Origin: Mesorhabditis belari | Taxonomy: Eukaryota; Nematoda; Chromadorea; Rhabditida; Rhabditidae | Length of the DNA: 64,000 nucleotides | Reading direction: 5' to 3' | Assembly (NCBI GenBank): GCA_958450365.1 | Contig: CAUEEP010000759.1 | Coordinates: 3,577,880 to 3,641,879, forward strand | Shown: in pieces, positions 40,665-53,453 of the stretch | Layout of the letters: every line of letters starts with the position of its first letter | Position numbering within the stretch: position 1 is the stretch's first letter | Notes under the pieces: generated by a model | The model's input: the letters and a program-made list of their open reading frames with translations, nothing else | Database searches by the model: none | Told to the model about the DNA's origin: nothing | Made by a program: the position numbers and the translations under genes

Positions 40665-43600
40665 ATGAGCACATTTCCACCCGGTGCCACCTCGTCGAAT
40701 TCGACGATCGGATCAGCAAGATCGGGAATGCAAAATGGACGATCGGCTGGACAGAATACTGAGAAGAAAAATCACATAGATGAGGTGAGAAAAAGACAGG
40801 TTGAAAATTTCAAACAATAATACCTTTACTTTCTAATCTCCATTTTTATATTTACTTAACTTACAGGTTTTGAGACGAAAAGCAGAAGCCGAAAAGATTG
40901 TGGCCGCCCGAAAAGCTGCTCTGATAGCCGAACAAAACGAAAAACTCCGAAAGATCCAAGCTGATAGAGATCGAGAAAGAAAGGATAGGTTGGTTGGTGG
41001 GGTGGGGAAAAACTAAATGAGAAAATAAAGTCGAAAGAACTATTCGCTAAGGCAATTATCAAGTCGAAAATTTTATTCTAAAAGTTCGTGATTTTCAAAA
41101 GTGCAAAGCGATTTTAGATTCCGACAACAACACGAAAAAGAGCTACGGCGTCAGAAGGAAGCGCTCGATCGACGCCAAGTTTACCTTGATGCAATGAATA
41201 ACAAAAAAGAGGTAAGTAGACTTTCAGCTATCGGTTAAGGATAAGACTTTTGAAACTATTAAATGGAAATCCAGGGTTACCCGGAATGATGATAGTAACT
41301 GAGATTAAGTCACTAAGCGATAACTTTTGTGATTATATTTGTTAGATTTGAAATCAGAAAATTAGATTCAATGTCCCACCCCATAGACTAATGTTATTTG
41401 TTGTTTTAAAGCTGACCGCTGGGAATCCAGTAGAAGAAGTCATGGGGAGAGGTGTCTCTTCTCGTATTTGCGCAACTTGTCTCTTCTTCAGCTTGTCTCT
41501 TTTTCATCACAGTCTTTTCCTCCCGTGTCCTTTTTACCCCATTCCCTTTCCATTTCCCCTTCTGTATGTATCTTTCAGTGTGGACACTTTTGAGCTACCA
41601 TTGTTTTCCTCTCTCTTCCCAAAATACCATCTCGAAAAGATCAATTATTGACTAATTTGCTGTCGAAATACAAGACTACAGCCGCTTTGAAAATCTTTGA
41701 ATCTCATCTTCACTTTGAAAATTGATTTAGAACTGATTTAGATATCATAAAGCAATCGGTAAATGTTTTGGCTTCATATTAGCTTCAATTTACGACACAA
41801 TCGATGAATCAATTCATCAATTCATCAATTCATCGATTTATTCATCAAATATTTTCTTTAGGCAATTCTGGCAAAAGCACACGCAGCCTCATCGCGCACA
41901 GCGCAGAACAAAAAACAAACATTCGCCTTCGGAAGCAGCACACCAAGAGATATCTCATATCTACAGGTTGGTGAGCGGAAATTGAGGGTAATTTCAACTG
42001 GTTCTTGATTGGATCCAATAGCTGGTTTACTATGGCTAAAAATGCGTATCGTTGAACTGAAAGCAAAATTCAGAGTGTACCAAAGGAGCAACGACAGTAT
42101 GACAAGAAACTCGTGCCAACGCTTGGACCAGCTCCTCCATCACCGAAGGTATGATAATGAGAAAATATTGTAATATTATATTGAATCTACTTCAGGCTTC
42201 CCCACCTCCAGTTGCAAAACCGGCAAAAAGACCAAGTCCATCACCGATGACAGCCAGTATGTATGTGCCTTCAGGGACACCAACAAGGACACCGGTTTGA
42301 ATTTGCTAGAAAAAAGCTTATATATATATTACGTTCGATCTAGAATCAGTCTAGATCGGAAGTAACATATACAGAGTGTTCAGTATTTACGGTGACTTCT
42401 TTTTGGTAGATCAGCTCCCAAGCTCAACCCCAATGTGTTAAGTGTTATATATTGAAGCCCTTAATCTTGGCTACATTTATCTATTAAGTTTCCCGATTGG
42501 AGATATACAACTCATTTTGCAAGCTCTTGAATGAGTACTAGTTGATCCTGCCATTTTTGTCATTTTTGACGATTTTCATTCTATAAATTGGCAGACAAAG
42601 TTTTTTGATATTTATTTTATGTTATTAAATGATTTAACATCATTTAATAACGTTAAGAACTGTTTTTGGCTCAAGTGTTTTACTGAATTTTGAGTTGAAG
42701 TCAAATTCCTTTAGTGAAACAAGGAAAAAAGTGAAATTGATTATTCTTCGATTTTCAGCTCATAGATTCTCCTTGTTATATTAATTGTAAATTTGTTGGA
42801 AATAATTTTTAGATAAAATGCCACAAATTTGGAAAGAAACTCTTTCTGATCGAAGAATTTTTTATGAAGAAAATCGCCAAAAATGCCGGAGGGAGATCAA
42901 CTAGTACTCATTCAAAGGCTTGTAAAAATGAGTTATATATCTCCAATCAGGAAACTTTTAATAGATAAATGTAGCCAAGATTAAGGGCTTCAATATTTTA
43001 GATAACACTTAACATATTAGGGTTGAACTCGGGGATCTAATCTACTAAAAAAACTGAACAAAAACATACTGAACTTTAAGATTAAGCTAAACAATTTGCT
43101 AATTTAATCTTTATCTACGTAGAAGTACGAAAGTATTTTTTTCTAGAGAACTTCCAACGCTCGAACCTCTCCACCAAAAGTCATCAAACAGAATTTGATG
43201 ACTCAATCAATGTATTCTCCAGCCTCAATCAAATCAACCCCGAAACCCGTGATGACGTCGACTCCAAAACCGAAGAATACACCAGGTGATTGTTGATTTG
43301 GATTATCGCAGCTGCTTAAATATAGAACTTATCTATAAATTATCTATAAACTATAGCACAAATCCTATTGTAACTTTGACAATTTAGTCCCCAGCCAGCG
43401 AAAGAACTTGCCCCCGGCTCCAACACCAAGACAACAAACCAAGAAATCTGCTGAAACGCCAGTGACACAAAAAGTAATAAAATGCAAACGAGTTTTAAAT
43501 GAAAAAATTTAGGCTCCGGATGAGCCTTTGATTATCACAAAAAGATGGGAAGAACCACCAAAGATTGAAGAAAAGAAAGAGATTTTGGATGTTGAGGAGA

Positions 43601-45058
43601 AAAATCAATCAGTTGAAGTTGAAGCAGCTGAGGTCGAAGCAGTCGAAGCTAAACCAGTCATTGAACATCCAGAAGAACCAATTGAGCTACAGAATAAAGA
43701 TTTGCAAGAACAGGTAACAAATTTGGAAATTAAATGAATCAGTTACAACTATTGAATCAGTTACAGGATTTGAAAAATGAGCTTCATCAAGACTTGGAGA
43801 AACTCGAAGATGTTCCTGATGTTCAAATGGTTCACGATGTTCCAGATGAGCCTATTGCTCAATCACCTTCGGTACGGAAGACTTTGAATCCAGATAGAAG
43901 TCTAATACTTTAACGATTTAGAAGTTTCCGATTACTTTAACGTTTTAGAAGGAGAGATCATTGAATGATGAACTATCTGAGTTACTCCTTTCCGATGTGA
44001 ACACAGCAGATGAACCCGTGCATCACCATGAGATTCATCCACCATTTGATGTTCAAGAAGAACCAGAGCATCAACAGGTAATCAACTAACAAACAAATAA
44101 CAAACAAACAAAACAGCAAACATAAATAACTTCAAAAGCTATTTAGGTATCTCATCACGAACCTGAAATGCTATTGAATCTCGGAGATGAACCAGTGAAA
44201 GAAGTTGAACATAAAGAAGAACCACTTCTCATTTCTGAAATGAGTCAGACAATTGAAGCCAGCAAAGAATCACCAATGGAAGTGGAAATACACCAAAAAG
44301 AGAATGGAAACTCGGAACATACGGATACGAGTACAAGTGGAGATGAAGAAGTGGCTGAAGTGTCATTGAATCCATCAATTCCTCCATCTACTTCATCCAC
44401 TTCATCACCTCCACCACAATCGGCTCTTCGACCACCAACACCCGAAGAGAGAAAAGCCGAGTTGTTGGCAAAATTGGAACAGGTTCGTGTTTGAAGATAC
44501 TGAAATGTTAAGCTGAGTGGCTCCTAGACGTACGTACTGACATGCTGTACATAGTACTGCTGCATACTGACGTACTGTACATATTACTGGTACGTACTGA
44601 CGTATTGTACATAGTACTGGTGCGTACTGGCAGTATCAGTATCTGGACATAAGATCACTTGTAAACTGTAAAAGTTTAGGAAGAGAAAGAACGAGAAGCG
44701 AGGAAAGCCCGTTTGGCAGCGATCATGAGTAGAACTAGAGGCGGACAAGGAGGAGAAAGTGGAGGAGGCGACAGTCCTGTGCAGACAGTGAATAACACAC
44801 AAACTGGGGGAATGAGTGCCCTGGAAAAAGTGGCCGCTATGTCGGGAAGCTCGAGAATTAATCAGGTAATGAAAATAGAGTTGTAAAATTTGATGTAATC
44901 TGCAGATTCTCCGACGAGAGGGATCGGGAAGCAATTTGGGAGCTACTGGTGTCGTCCAATCGCAATCCGATCTTCCCACATCGATCTCAGATAGTGCCCT
45001 GCCGGGACAGGTTCACGATCACATCATTGTGGGTTTTGAGGGGAAAATTATGGTTTAA
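40665..45058 (+). CDS. MAP7/ensconsin-like microtubule-associated protein
   Basis: MAP7 proteins bind microtubules and recruit kinesin-1. My model has 14 exons and 656 residues: 40665-40784, 40867-40988, 41118-41211, 41862-41987, 42074-42148, 42196-42294, 43147-43285, 43388-43473, 43513-43713, 43767-43871, 43949-44077, 44147-44482, 44680-44865, 44906-45058. Residues about 40-115 are a highly charged helix (EAEKIVAARKAALIAEQNEK, ELRRQKEALDRRQ), like the N-terminal microtubule-binding helix. The middle is Pro/Ser/Thr-rich, then Glu-rich. Near residues 535-565 comes ERKAELLAKLEQEEKERE and KARLAAIMSRTR, which matches the end of the MAP7 domain (..EEIMKRTR). The assignment rests on these blocks, so family is likely but the orthologue name is not certain. 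The end of exon 4 is a choice between two donors. Confidence 0.78.
42378..43074. mobile_element. Fold-back MITE (about 0.7 kb) in intron 6 of the MAP7-like gene
   Basis: The ends read gttcagtat and atactgaac. Arms of about 150 bp are close inverted copies (42415-42560 against 42890-43040, for example agggcttcaatatttta and its complement). The centre is itself a palindrome (attaaatgatttaacatcat). No coding capacity. Confidence 0.82.
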
Positions 45059-46079
45059 GAGTTGAGAGAAAGTTAAAGATAACTTGGAAATCGCAATCCT
45101 ATCTTCCCATATCGATCTTGATCGTTAACTTGAAAGAAGCTGGGTAATTGAACAGTTTGAACGGCGAGCGTACTTTAGTAGATGCATACAACAGTAACAA
45201 GTTGCTTACAACAACAACAACAACAACCTAAAAAGTGCTTACAATATCAATTTCAGGCTTGATTCTATCTCATCAATATCAAACGATTTCTCCAATCCCA
45301 TTCAATTCCCCGCAAATGTCCTATCCCATTCTCCCTTTCGCTCTCTTAGATGCCGGTACTCAAATGAATTGCTCGACTCTTTAAATGAAATCTTTCTGTA
45401 TTATTTTTAAACTGTAAACCCCAGTGTATGTGCACAATATTTTTCTCTCATTGAACTTTCATCTCATTCTCTCATTTTCTTCAATATCTTCTTTATTTTC
45501 TTAAAGTATTAAAGCTTTTTCTTGTATAGATGATCACTTTTTCGTATATTAGTGCCTGAGAAATTTTCTACTTTTCTAAAGAGTAGATGGGATTTCTCTA
45601 GATTTCTCTAAATCACTTCCAGTTTTAGCCAAAAGTGGAAGTGATTCTAAACAAATGGTATCCTTGAGTAGATAAAGCGTCTGAAATTGGACGCGTTTTT
45701 CCATCTACTAGATCAATGAGATCAAAATAAGCCATTTCAAACTTTGAAACTTCAGCTTTACTCTCATTGCTCAGTCAATTCCTAAATCTTCAAGTTTCTG
45801 TGTTGTTTTAGCTTTCAAAATGTGCAAAAATTGCCTTGACTTCTTCGGATGCCCGTGACCGAATTCTTTTCTTTCTTTTTATGCTATTTTTCTGCTATTC
45901 GAATATTTTTGTTTATTAAAAATGATTCGAGGATTCGAAGAATGATTTCAGTTCGTTTTTTTGAAAAGTTATTTTTGATGTTTGCGATAAAATTGATAAA
46001 CTAACAGATAACAGATAAAATTTGAAGTATATTTGTGAAAGAAACAAAAGAAGCTTAAGAAGAAGACAAGTTGGATCAA

Positions 46080-46215
46080 CAATTGGATCAACAATTCGGT
46101 CAACTATTGGATCAACAATTGGATCAACTATTGGATCAACTATTGGATCAATCTGACAGCTTTTAATGACTACTGACAACAATTTCTTCAACAACTTCAA
46201 CAACTTCAACAACTT
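46080..46215. repeat. Two short tandem repeats (attggatcaaca and aacttcaac)
   Basis: 46080-46150 has six 12-bp units of caactattggat/caattggatcaa. 46180-46215 has four aacttcaac units. Confidence 0.85.
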
Positions 46216-46976
46216 CAACAATCGTTCCAGCAATCAGCAAGTATGGAACGTTTTTAGCGAATCGAGCGATCGGAATATTCTTTTACAGTGTCTAGTCTCT
46301 TCATTTTCTCTCATAAATCCTTTTGTTCTGAAGGAGAATATGAAATAAAAAGGATGAGCGGGGAAATGGCCTTGCAAAGAGAGTGGAAGAGGAAAGAGAG
46401 ACGAAAGGGGTGAATGGGAGTGCGAGAAGAATTGCTCACCTGTCCATTCCCCATCCATTTCCATACACATTCTACTCTCGCGATTTTTGCATTTTTCTTT
46501 TAGCTCTAATAAACTTGGCTATACAAATTGTTCATGGGCTAAATATTAAATTGAGTACTAACAAGGGAAGTGCACAAACTTAAGGTGAGCTTTTGGATCG
46601 AAAGGCATTTGATGCAGAATGGCGAACAGGCGATTTGATGCAGAATTTCATTCCAATTCCTGCTCCTTTGCTCATGAAACTGCTTTCCGTCTTTGCAAAA
46701 CGGGTCTCTATCAACAGTTATAAGCCTAGAGTTATCAAATTTCCCTGACCGTCATAAGACTGGGCAAAATATGGACTGGGCACTGCGCCAGTGGCCACTG
46801 CACTAGCCACTGCGCCAGTGGCCAAAGGGATACGAAACGATTTCTTCATCTTTTGCTTGGTTTCAATGCCATCCTTTGTTTTTCTTTTTATTTTGATATT
46901 TCAACACTTAAATTTGTTTTATTTTAATATTTCACGAGGCAACAGGCTAAATTTTTTTACAATGAGGTTTATAAAC

Positions 46977-47272
46977 AAAATGAAACGTTTACAGCTCAAC
47001 ATTGATGATAAAAAGTGACATAACAAACAAAACAGTCACAACTTCCAGAAAAAAAGCATGCAAAAAGGACAGAAATTATTTCACTTTTTATCATCAATGT
47101 TCGGCTGTAAATGTTTCATTTTGAGCGAGAGCTTTCCGTTATATAGAGCTTTCCGTCATAGAGAGTTCCGTTATAAAGCTTTCCGTTATCGAGCTTTCCG
47201 TCATAGAGAGTTCCGTTATAAAGCTTTCCGTTATATAGAGCTTTCCGTTATAGAGAGAGTCGACTGCACTTC
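46977..47272. mobile_element. Fold-back plus repeated pogo/Tigger-like end
   Basis: 46977-47020 and 47081-47122 are inverted copies (attgatgataaaaagtga and its complement). They are followed by a tandem array of agctttccgttatagag-like units (47141-47265) that ends gagagagtcgactgca. The complement of that end, CAGTCGACTCTCTATAACGG, looks like a Tigger-type terminal repeat, so the array may be an amplified element end. Confidence 0.6.
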
Positions 47273-47757
47273 TATTTTAGTATATACTGTAAGAGATAGA
47301 GGATCTCTTCTGCACCAGAAACGAAGTGTTTTTATTTCCAAGCAGGTACATTGGCCCCTTCTTCTTGCCCTATCCATCTCTTTCTACATTGCACTTCCCT
47401 TCTCTGATCTCTGTGATCTTTCCCATCTCCGCATCTTTTTCCCTCTTCTCCCCTCATCTATTCACTATTCCCATTTCTGGAAAGAGTAAAGAGTCTCCCC
47501 ATCGATTCCCATGTATACACGACATTTTTTGTTCCCTTCCCCCATTTCCTTTCTCTTTTCTATTCCATTGCCTACACTTCCATCCCGTCCACTTTTTTCT
47601 GACTATACATAATGTCCACACTTCTTTTTCAAGTCGTTTAAGTTGAAACTTGGTTACTTTATTGTCTCTTTCTCGTTTGTCTTATGTCTTTTGTCTATTA
47701 TGTCTTGTTACTTTATTTCTAAACTTTTGTTGAAAGAAATTTTGAGGCTTTAAGATT

Positions 47758-47864
47758 TGTAAGCTTGTAAGCTAATCTAACTGTAAGCTTGTAAGCTAAG
47801 CTAACTGTAAGCTTGTAAGCTAATCTAACTGTAAGCTTGTAAGCTAAGCTAACTGTAAGCTTAA
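47758..47864. repeat. Minisatellite, 24-bp unit gtaagcttgtaagctaatctaact
   Basis: Four to five units (gtaagcttgtaagctaat plus ctaact), alternating with a gctaagctaact variant. Confidence 0.9.
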
Positions 47865-47966
47865 ATGCTAGTATTCTAGTTCTAGCAATTCTAGAACATT
47901 AAAAGATGTAAGATTTGTTTTTCCAGATTCTTTGCGTTGGTTTTTCTTTTTGGTTGACAGAAAGTA

Positions 47967-48010
47967 GTACAAAATACGTAGAACTTCTAGAAGTTCTACG
48001 TATTTTGTAC
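47967..48010. repeat. Perfect 44-bp palindrome
   Basis: gtacaaaatacgtagaac followed by ttct and then the exact complement; 22 bp on each arm with no spacer. It can form a hairpin or cruciform. Confidence 0.93.
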
Positions 48011-49230
48011 GTAGTTCTAGAAGTTCTAGAAGTTTTTATCTCACCAGTGCTTCCTTTCACTTTCACAACTCGTTTCTTTTTCTAAATGTTTCCGATTTCC
48101 CTTGCCGGGTTGCATTACATGAACAAACACCCCTATATTTACCCTTCCTCGATTTGAGCCCTGAAAAGAGTTGTGGAAACATTTCTTCGTCTAATCTTTG
48201 CAAAGTCTTAATCAATCAAAAGGCTGAGTAATGTTAACATTTAATTGATTGATAATCAAAAACATTTAATTAATTGATAATAAAAAACATTTAATTGATT
48301 GATTGATTAATGACAAGTATCATTCGATACTATAAACGATTCTTTTGCCTTGTGAGAATACGTTTTTGGCTTTTATGTCTAGTCCCTGTCGTAACTGTAG
48401 CCAAACTATGCTTTTTCCCTTTCACGACGATGTTGTTATCAATGTCAAAGCTTTTTTGGATTTCAATGATAGAGTTTGGGGTGCGAACCCGCTTTAACCT
48501 TATCCACGAGGATGATTCTGCTTAAGAATGGCCGAATAGCACGAAAGGTTAAAAAGGGTTTCCCTAAAAGCGCACCCCTTTAAATCCGTTACAACGTAAC
48601 AAGAACACGTAGTATCCAACAATAAACTAATACTCTTGAGAAGAGTACGGATCGGATTGATACTACGTCGATGGTGACACAAATGTTAGCAAAACCAGTT
48701 ATCTAAGCAGGTTAAAGTTAAAAGCAGTTAGCAGTTAAAACCTGAAGGATAGCATAAAGCAAAGTGAATTTATAATGTTACTGTTTATTAGTACACAACC
48801 GAAATGCAACAATAACCATTACAAAAACCGCATGCGCATCAAAAATGAAACAACAAAAGTCCCCCAAGAGGGAAGGCAAAAGCCCGCAGACCAAAAAAAA
48901 ACAATTTTGGGAAGCGAGAAAAGGACGAAAAATGCGACGCGAATAATTGCAAAATAGCAACGCAAATAGGAAGGAAACGGACGCGACCATAGCTGTTTGG
49001 GCTTAGTGTGCTGGATTTCAATGATAGCTGTTTGGGCTTAGTGTGCTTAGTTAAAAGTAAAACATTTTTTATGAGAAGTAGTTGATTTGAAACGTAACTA
49101 ATAGCTTGTAACTTGATAACTAGATGACTTGTATTTGAAACGTAACTAATAACTTGTAACTTAACTTGTATTTGAAGCGGAAAACTATTAACTTTGCAAA
49201 TCCAAAAAAACAGAAGAAAAAAGTCGAGCT

Positions 49231-49300
49231 GAACTCGAGTAGAGACTCGAACTCGAGCTTTGCCTTGTATTCTAACCCACTGCCACTTGGCCACCCCTGC
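49231..49300 (-). tRNA. tRNA-like sequence, probable pseudogene
   Basis: The minus strand starts GCAGGGGTGGCCAAGTGGCA, with a box A of the Leu/Ser type, and has box B GAGTTCGAGTCTC about 45 bp later. A T-run occurs further downstream. The anticodon arm and acceptor stem cannot be drawn convincingly. Confidence 0.4.
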
Positions 49301-50087
49301 AAAGGCGAAAGAAATCTGCTTATAATCTGTTTATAATCTGTTTATAAATTGCTCATAAACTGCTTATAAATCTAGGGAAATCTAGGGAAATCTGACTCTT
49401 GAAATCTCATGCAAAACTTTGCAGTCTTATAACTTTTGACAGAGTGCTCCATATGAAAAAGGGAAAGCAGATTCGGAGCCAGCGTGAAATTCTGCGTTGA
49501 ATGGCCTATGTATCATATTATTTGGCCATTCAGTTGACATATTGTGAGTAACATATCAATCTCTGATCTTCAGTTGCCTTCAGTTTTCAGTTGCCTTATT
49601 TCTCATCAAGAATTGGAGCCAATTTCCCCATTTCCAAGCCAATTTCGTCCGTTTTACATCTCGATTTTATTTCTATTCTAGAATTCCTACAGTTTTCTTT
49701 TCCTAGTCGTTCGTAGTAGAAGTTTGGATGTGTTTGAGGCTTCGTCGTGTCTCCAGGGACTCCTTTCTCTTTCAGGATGATTTCCCCTCCCTATCTCCCC
49801 AGGAATCTCCCCAAATTTCCCCATTTCACAATGTTTTTACCAAAGAATCATCTGATATTGATTTGGTCAATCAAAAAGATTGCGACACTTTTACGATTGT
49901 ACTTTTATCGTGACTACGACACTTTTAAAGCTATTTTACTATTCGTCGCTTCCTACTTAAAACTCTGTGCATGTTTTTTTTCTATTCTAAACGCTGCTTT
50001 TATCTCTCCCTTTTCAAAATTCAGCAAATGCCATATTTTGCTGTCAATCACTTTAAAATCTCATCGATTTCCACTGAGATTCATTTC

Positions 50088-50132
50088 AATTCAATCCAAT
50101 TCAATCCAATTCAATCCAATTCAATTTTTGAG
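50088..50132. repeat. 10-bp tandem repeat ttcaatccaa
   Basis: Four units in intergenic DNA. Confidence 0.85.
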
Positions 50133-51059
50133 CGCTTCAAAAAAATTGCGAAGCGTAGGTTTTATTTGTTGACTCATTTTCGCTATTCACTTGCTTTTTT
50201 CGAAAATTGATAGTGGAAAATCAAAGCTTGATAACAGTTCTTTTTTTGAAGTTCTTCTTTTCGAAGTACTTCTTTTCGAAGTGCTTCTTTTGAAAAGCTT
50301 TAAAAATCTAAAGAAAAATCATTTTGGTTTTTAACGTTGAAGTCTGATTGGAAAAATGGACAAATGAAAAGGTTTTTAAAGGTTTTAAAAGATTTTATGA
50401 TCTCATCAAAGAACTTGGTTTTATTTCTTTTTTGTGAGCTCTCAAATTTATAGTTCTTTTGAAAGATCATTCTTCTGAAAGAGCTTTCAAACCGTTTAGT
50501 GCTGCATGAAGTACTCTATTTCTCATAGTATAGCATGCTTGTTTAATACTACAAGATGCAAACCGTTTAATGCTACAAGAAGTGTTCCATCCTCAATTTC
50601 TACTCCATTACTTCATTTCTCAGTGTAACATGAAGTATTTCCCCATTTATTCAATGAAAAACATGAAGGGACAGCTCGTGAGTGGTTGTGCTGATGGAGA
50701 AGAGGATTGGCGATCCATTTTTCTTTTGAAAAGGGTAATCTGATAGTTGACCCCCTTCCCCGGCCTCTCAACCATTCCATCTCCTTAAAATTTTGCTTTG
50801 AAAACAAAAAAGAAATACTTCTTACCTATATTTCAAATCTTCATTTCATTCCATTAAATCTAAACCTTATCTAAGTCTTTTACTCAGTTCCATCCATTTC
50901 TTTCACGAAATACCCCATTTTCCCTATTTTCCCACATCTTAAATGTGAATCTTTTCCTTTTCTCAGGATTAAGAGAACTCTTTCAAGCGCCATTTTTCTT
51001 TTCGTTGAGTAATGAAGTAAATTCAAGCGACATCTGCTTGAGAGAGATTTTTTTAACTT

Positions 51060-51439
51060 CTGCTCACATTTTTTAGCTTAATCCATTGCTAAAGTTCTCA
51101 TATTGAAGTTGCCACATGCCTTGCTTTCAAGAATCGACCAGATTGAGTAATCTAAGGGATTGAGATCGGGAGAGTTTGATGGCCATTCGCCTGGGCGTTG
51201 TTGACTGATGTCCACGGTGATGCAATCTGGGAAGTTGTTGTTGCTGTTGGAGATTCAATCTTGTGTATCAACAGCGGAGACTTCTTCCTGCCATAATTGA
51301 AAGGATTCTTCAAGAAATTTGCGACAACTTGGTGCGAGCGCTTCATTTTCTTTGCGATCTCCCGATTCGACAACTTTCTTCCTTTCAAAATCACAATTTT
51401 CATCTGTTCGATCCGCGAAAGCGATTTTCCACGCCCCAT
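51060..51439 (-). pseudogene. Mariner-type transposase deletion derivative
   Basis: The minus strand starts MGRGKSLSRIEQMKIVILK and has a clear first helix-turn-helix (NREIAKKMKRSHQVVANFL). After an internal deletion and frame change it ends with GEWPSNSPDLNPLDYSIWSI, the block with the last catalytic Asp. About two thirds of the protein is missing. No terminal repeats could be paired by eye. Confidence 0.75.
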
Positions 51440-52089
51440 CTTCCTAAAAAATAAAAATTAAAGAAATAGAACAAGCAAAAAAATGGTTATTACGGGTATA
51501 AAATGAAAAAGAAACGTGGTGGTTTTATGATTTTGCAAAATAAAGAAATGATTAAAAACGACGACGCGGCGCTCCCATTGACTACCTCCAAATGGCGGTG
51601 ACGTCAATTGGAGTGCGACGTCGCGCAAAAATTAACACTTAACAATAGGACCATAATTGTGGGGCACCAAAACATCAGAAAACTATCCACTTTTCCACTT
51701 TTCCACAGAGAACTATCCACGTTTCTCCTTTGAAAAGTTAAAAATGCATGAAGTTCTTCTTTTTGCGGAAATTTTTTGATCAGATGTGAGTAAGGAAAAG
51801 AGAGAACAGCGTTGTGAAATCCAATTGTGGCTTGTTTGGGCCTTCTCTTTCCTTTTTCTCTTCAGACATCTCCTTTTCTCACTGACATCGATTCTTACTC
51901 TCGATATTTTATGCATTCTGCTCTGCTTTATAAATTTGAATTTATTATGGTATATTCTTGTTTTTTTTTATAAATCCAATGAAATCAAGAGAATGTTTTT
52001 TTGTGGCAAACCGTTTCCATGACTAACCAACTTTAGAATCAACTCTAGAAACTCTAGAATTATGTTTCGGTGAATCGGATTCTCTTGTT

Positions 52090-52140
52090 TTACCTTTCTT
52101 TTTCTTCTTCTTCTTCTTCTTCTTCTTTCTCTTCTTCTTT
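52090..52140. repeat. Pyrimidine microsatellite (ttc)n
   Basis: ttcttcttc runs within a longer pyrimidine tract (about 52085-52270). Confidence 0.85.
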
Positions 52141-53212
52141 GACATCGATTCTTCCTCTTCCATTTCCCGTTCATTCCATTCCATTCTAATCTTCTTCTCC
52201 TTCTTTCTCCTTCAATGACAACCCTTTCCCTTCTTGTCTTTCACATTCATCCTCTTTTTCCCTCATAAGACCCGCCACTTACCAGAAGAGTCGGTTTTTT
52301 TAAGGTTTTTGCTTGAGCTTATTTTTCAAAGTCCTTGAAAAAGAAGTCAGAGCAAACTACTTCTAAATCGATCTGCAATGTTAGTTTACTGCTTCCTGTC
52401 GAATTCTTAAGGAACTCCGTCGAATCCTCAACTCCCATTCCACACCAATTGCTACCTTTAAAAGTTTGCAATGATTCATAAATGGTGAGAAGTGAAAGGA
52501 TGAATTGAAAAGCTTTTAACTGAAGGACGGGGGTATTTATGGGTGGAAATGGGGTTTTCTTTTCTTTTCTCTCTTCAACACACACCAATCCAGCTGCTCT
52601 CTTGCCCACCAACTGGACGAATTATGCTCTCCCGTGATGGGGATGGGGGTGGCATATACAGAGGAGTCCCTCCTAGACATAAAGGGAAAGGGGTAGAAAG
52701 GGTGTCCCTTCATGCCCTTTCTCCCAATCCCATGCCTCATAATGGTCTGACAATTTCTCCCCTTTGAATTTAGCCAGTAGAACTTCAATTCCCGCAGTTC
52801 GTTGGCAACTTTCCAGCCATAAATTCAAAAATACACCTAAGCTACCGTACTCGAGACGTAAGTCGGACGAAAGACGGACGAGACCGTCTCCCTTTCTCCA
52901 TCCCTTCAGAATCAATTCTTTAAAGAGTCGTTTTCCGGTCCGGCGCTCCGCCGTGTCTTTTGCGCGTGTATCCCTTTTTCGATCCTCTTAGAAAATTCTG
53001 TTTATTGTTAAAATTTCCCTCCTCCTTTTGTTGTTTCCACCCCTGCTTCCTTGTTTCTTTTAAAATTGTTACAGTTTTAGAGTTTCTGTACTTTTCCCGG
53101 TCTTTTCACTTTGTTGGTCTTCGGAACGGTGTCTTTCATATCACCGATAAAGTTATTAAAAACCAAAGATCTTTTTGTTCTATTAATCAGTTTTTAGACA
53201 AAAACTTGTGCT

Positions 53213-53300
53213 TAACTTTACTTTGCTTTACTTTGCTTTGCTTTACTTTGCTTTACTTTGCTTTACTTTGCTTTACTTTGCTTTACTTTACCGGTGCTTT
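53213..53300. repeat. 10-bp tandem repeat tttgctttac
   Basis: About eight units of ctttactttg. It gives a repetitive Leu/Phe/Cys frame that is not a gene. Confidence 0.9.
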
Positions 53301-53453
53301 ACTAGTTGGGGACTTGACCAAGGAAATTTCCATTTAACACGCAACTTTTATATTTTCTAGGTTTTCAAACACGCTGAATCGAATGAAAATGGTTTTAGCT
53401 GTGAAAAATTGCAAAAAATGGGTAACATTGATCAAAAAATAACAACAAAAAGC

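Larger units (their letters stand above)
45059..53453. other. Gene-poor 8.4-kb interval
   Basis: No conserved exon was recognised on either strand. It contains the 3' UTR of the MAP7-like gene, several minisatellites (46.08, 47.14, 47.76, 50.09, 52.09 and 53.21 kb), fold-back sequences, one tRNA-like sequence and one mariner relic, listed separately. The open frames here have no splice context or recognisable motif. Confidence 0.5.

Noticed and set aside
42533..42560. Sequence tagttgatcctgcca resembling the start of 18S rRNA
   Set aside because: The match is about 15 bp only, and it lies in the arm of a fold-back MITE, repeated in the other arm.
48310..48525. Plus-strand frame of 71 codons with hydrophobic residues
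   Set aside because: No splice signals, no homology recognised; AT-rich chance frame.
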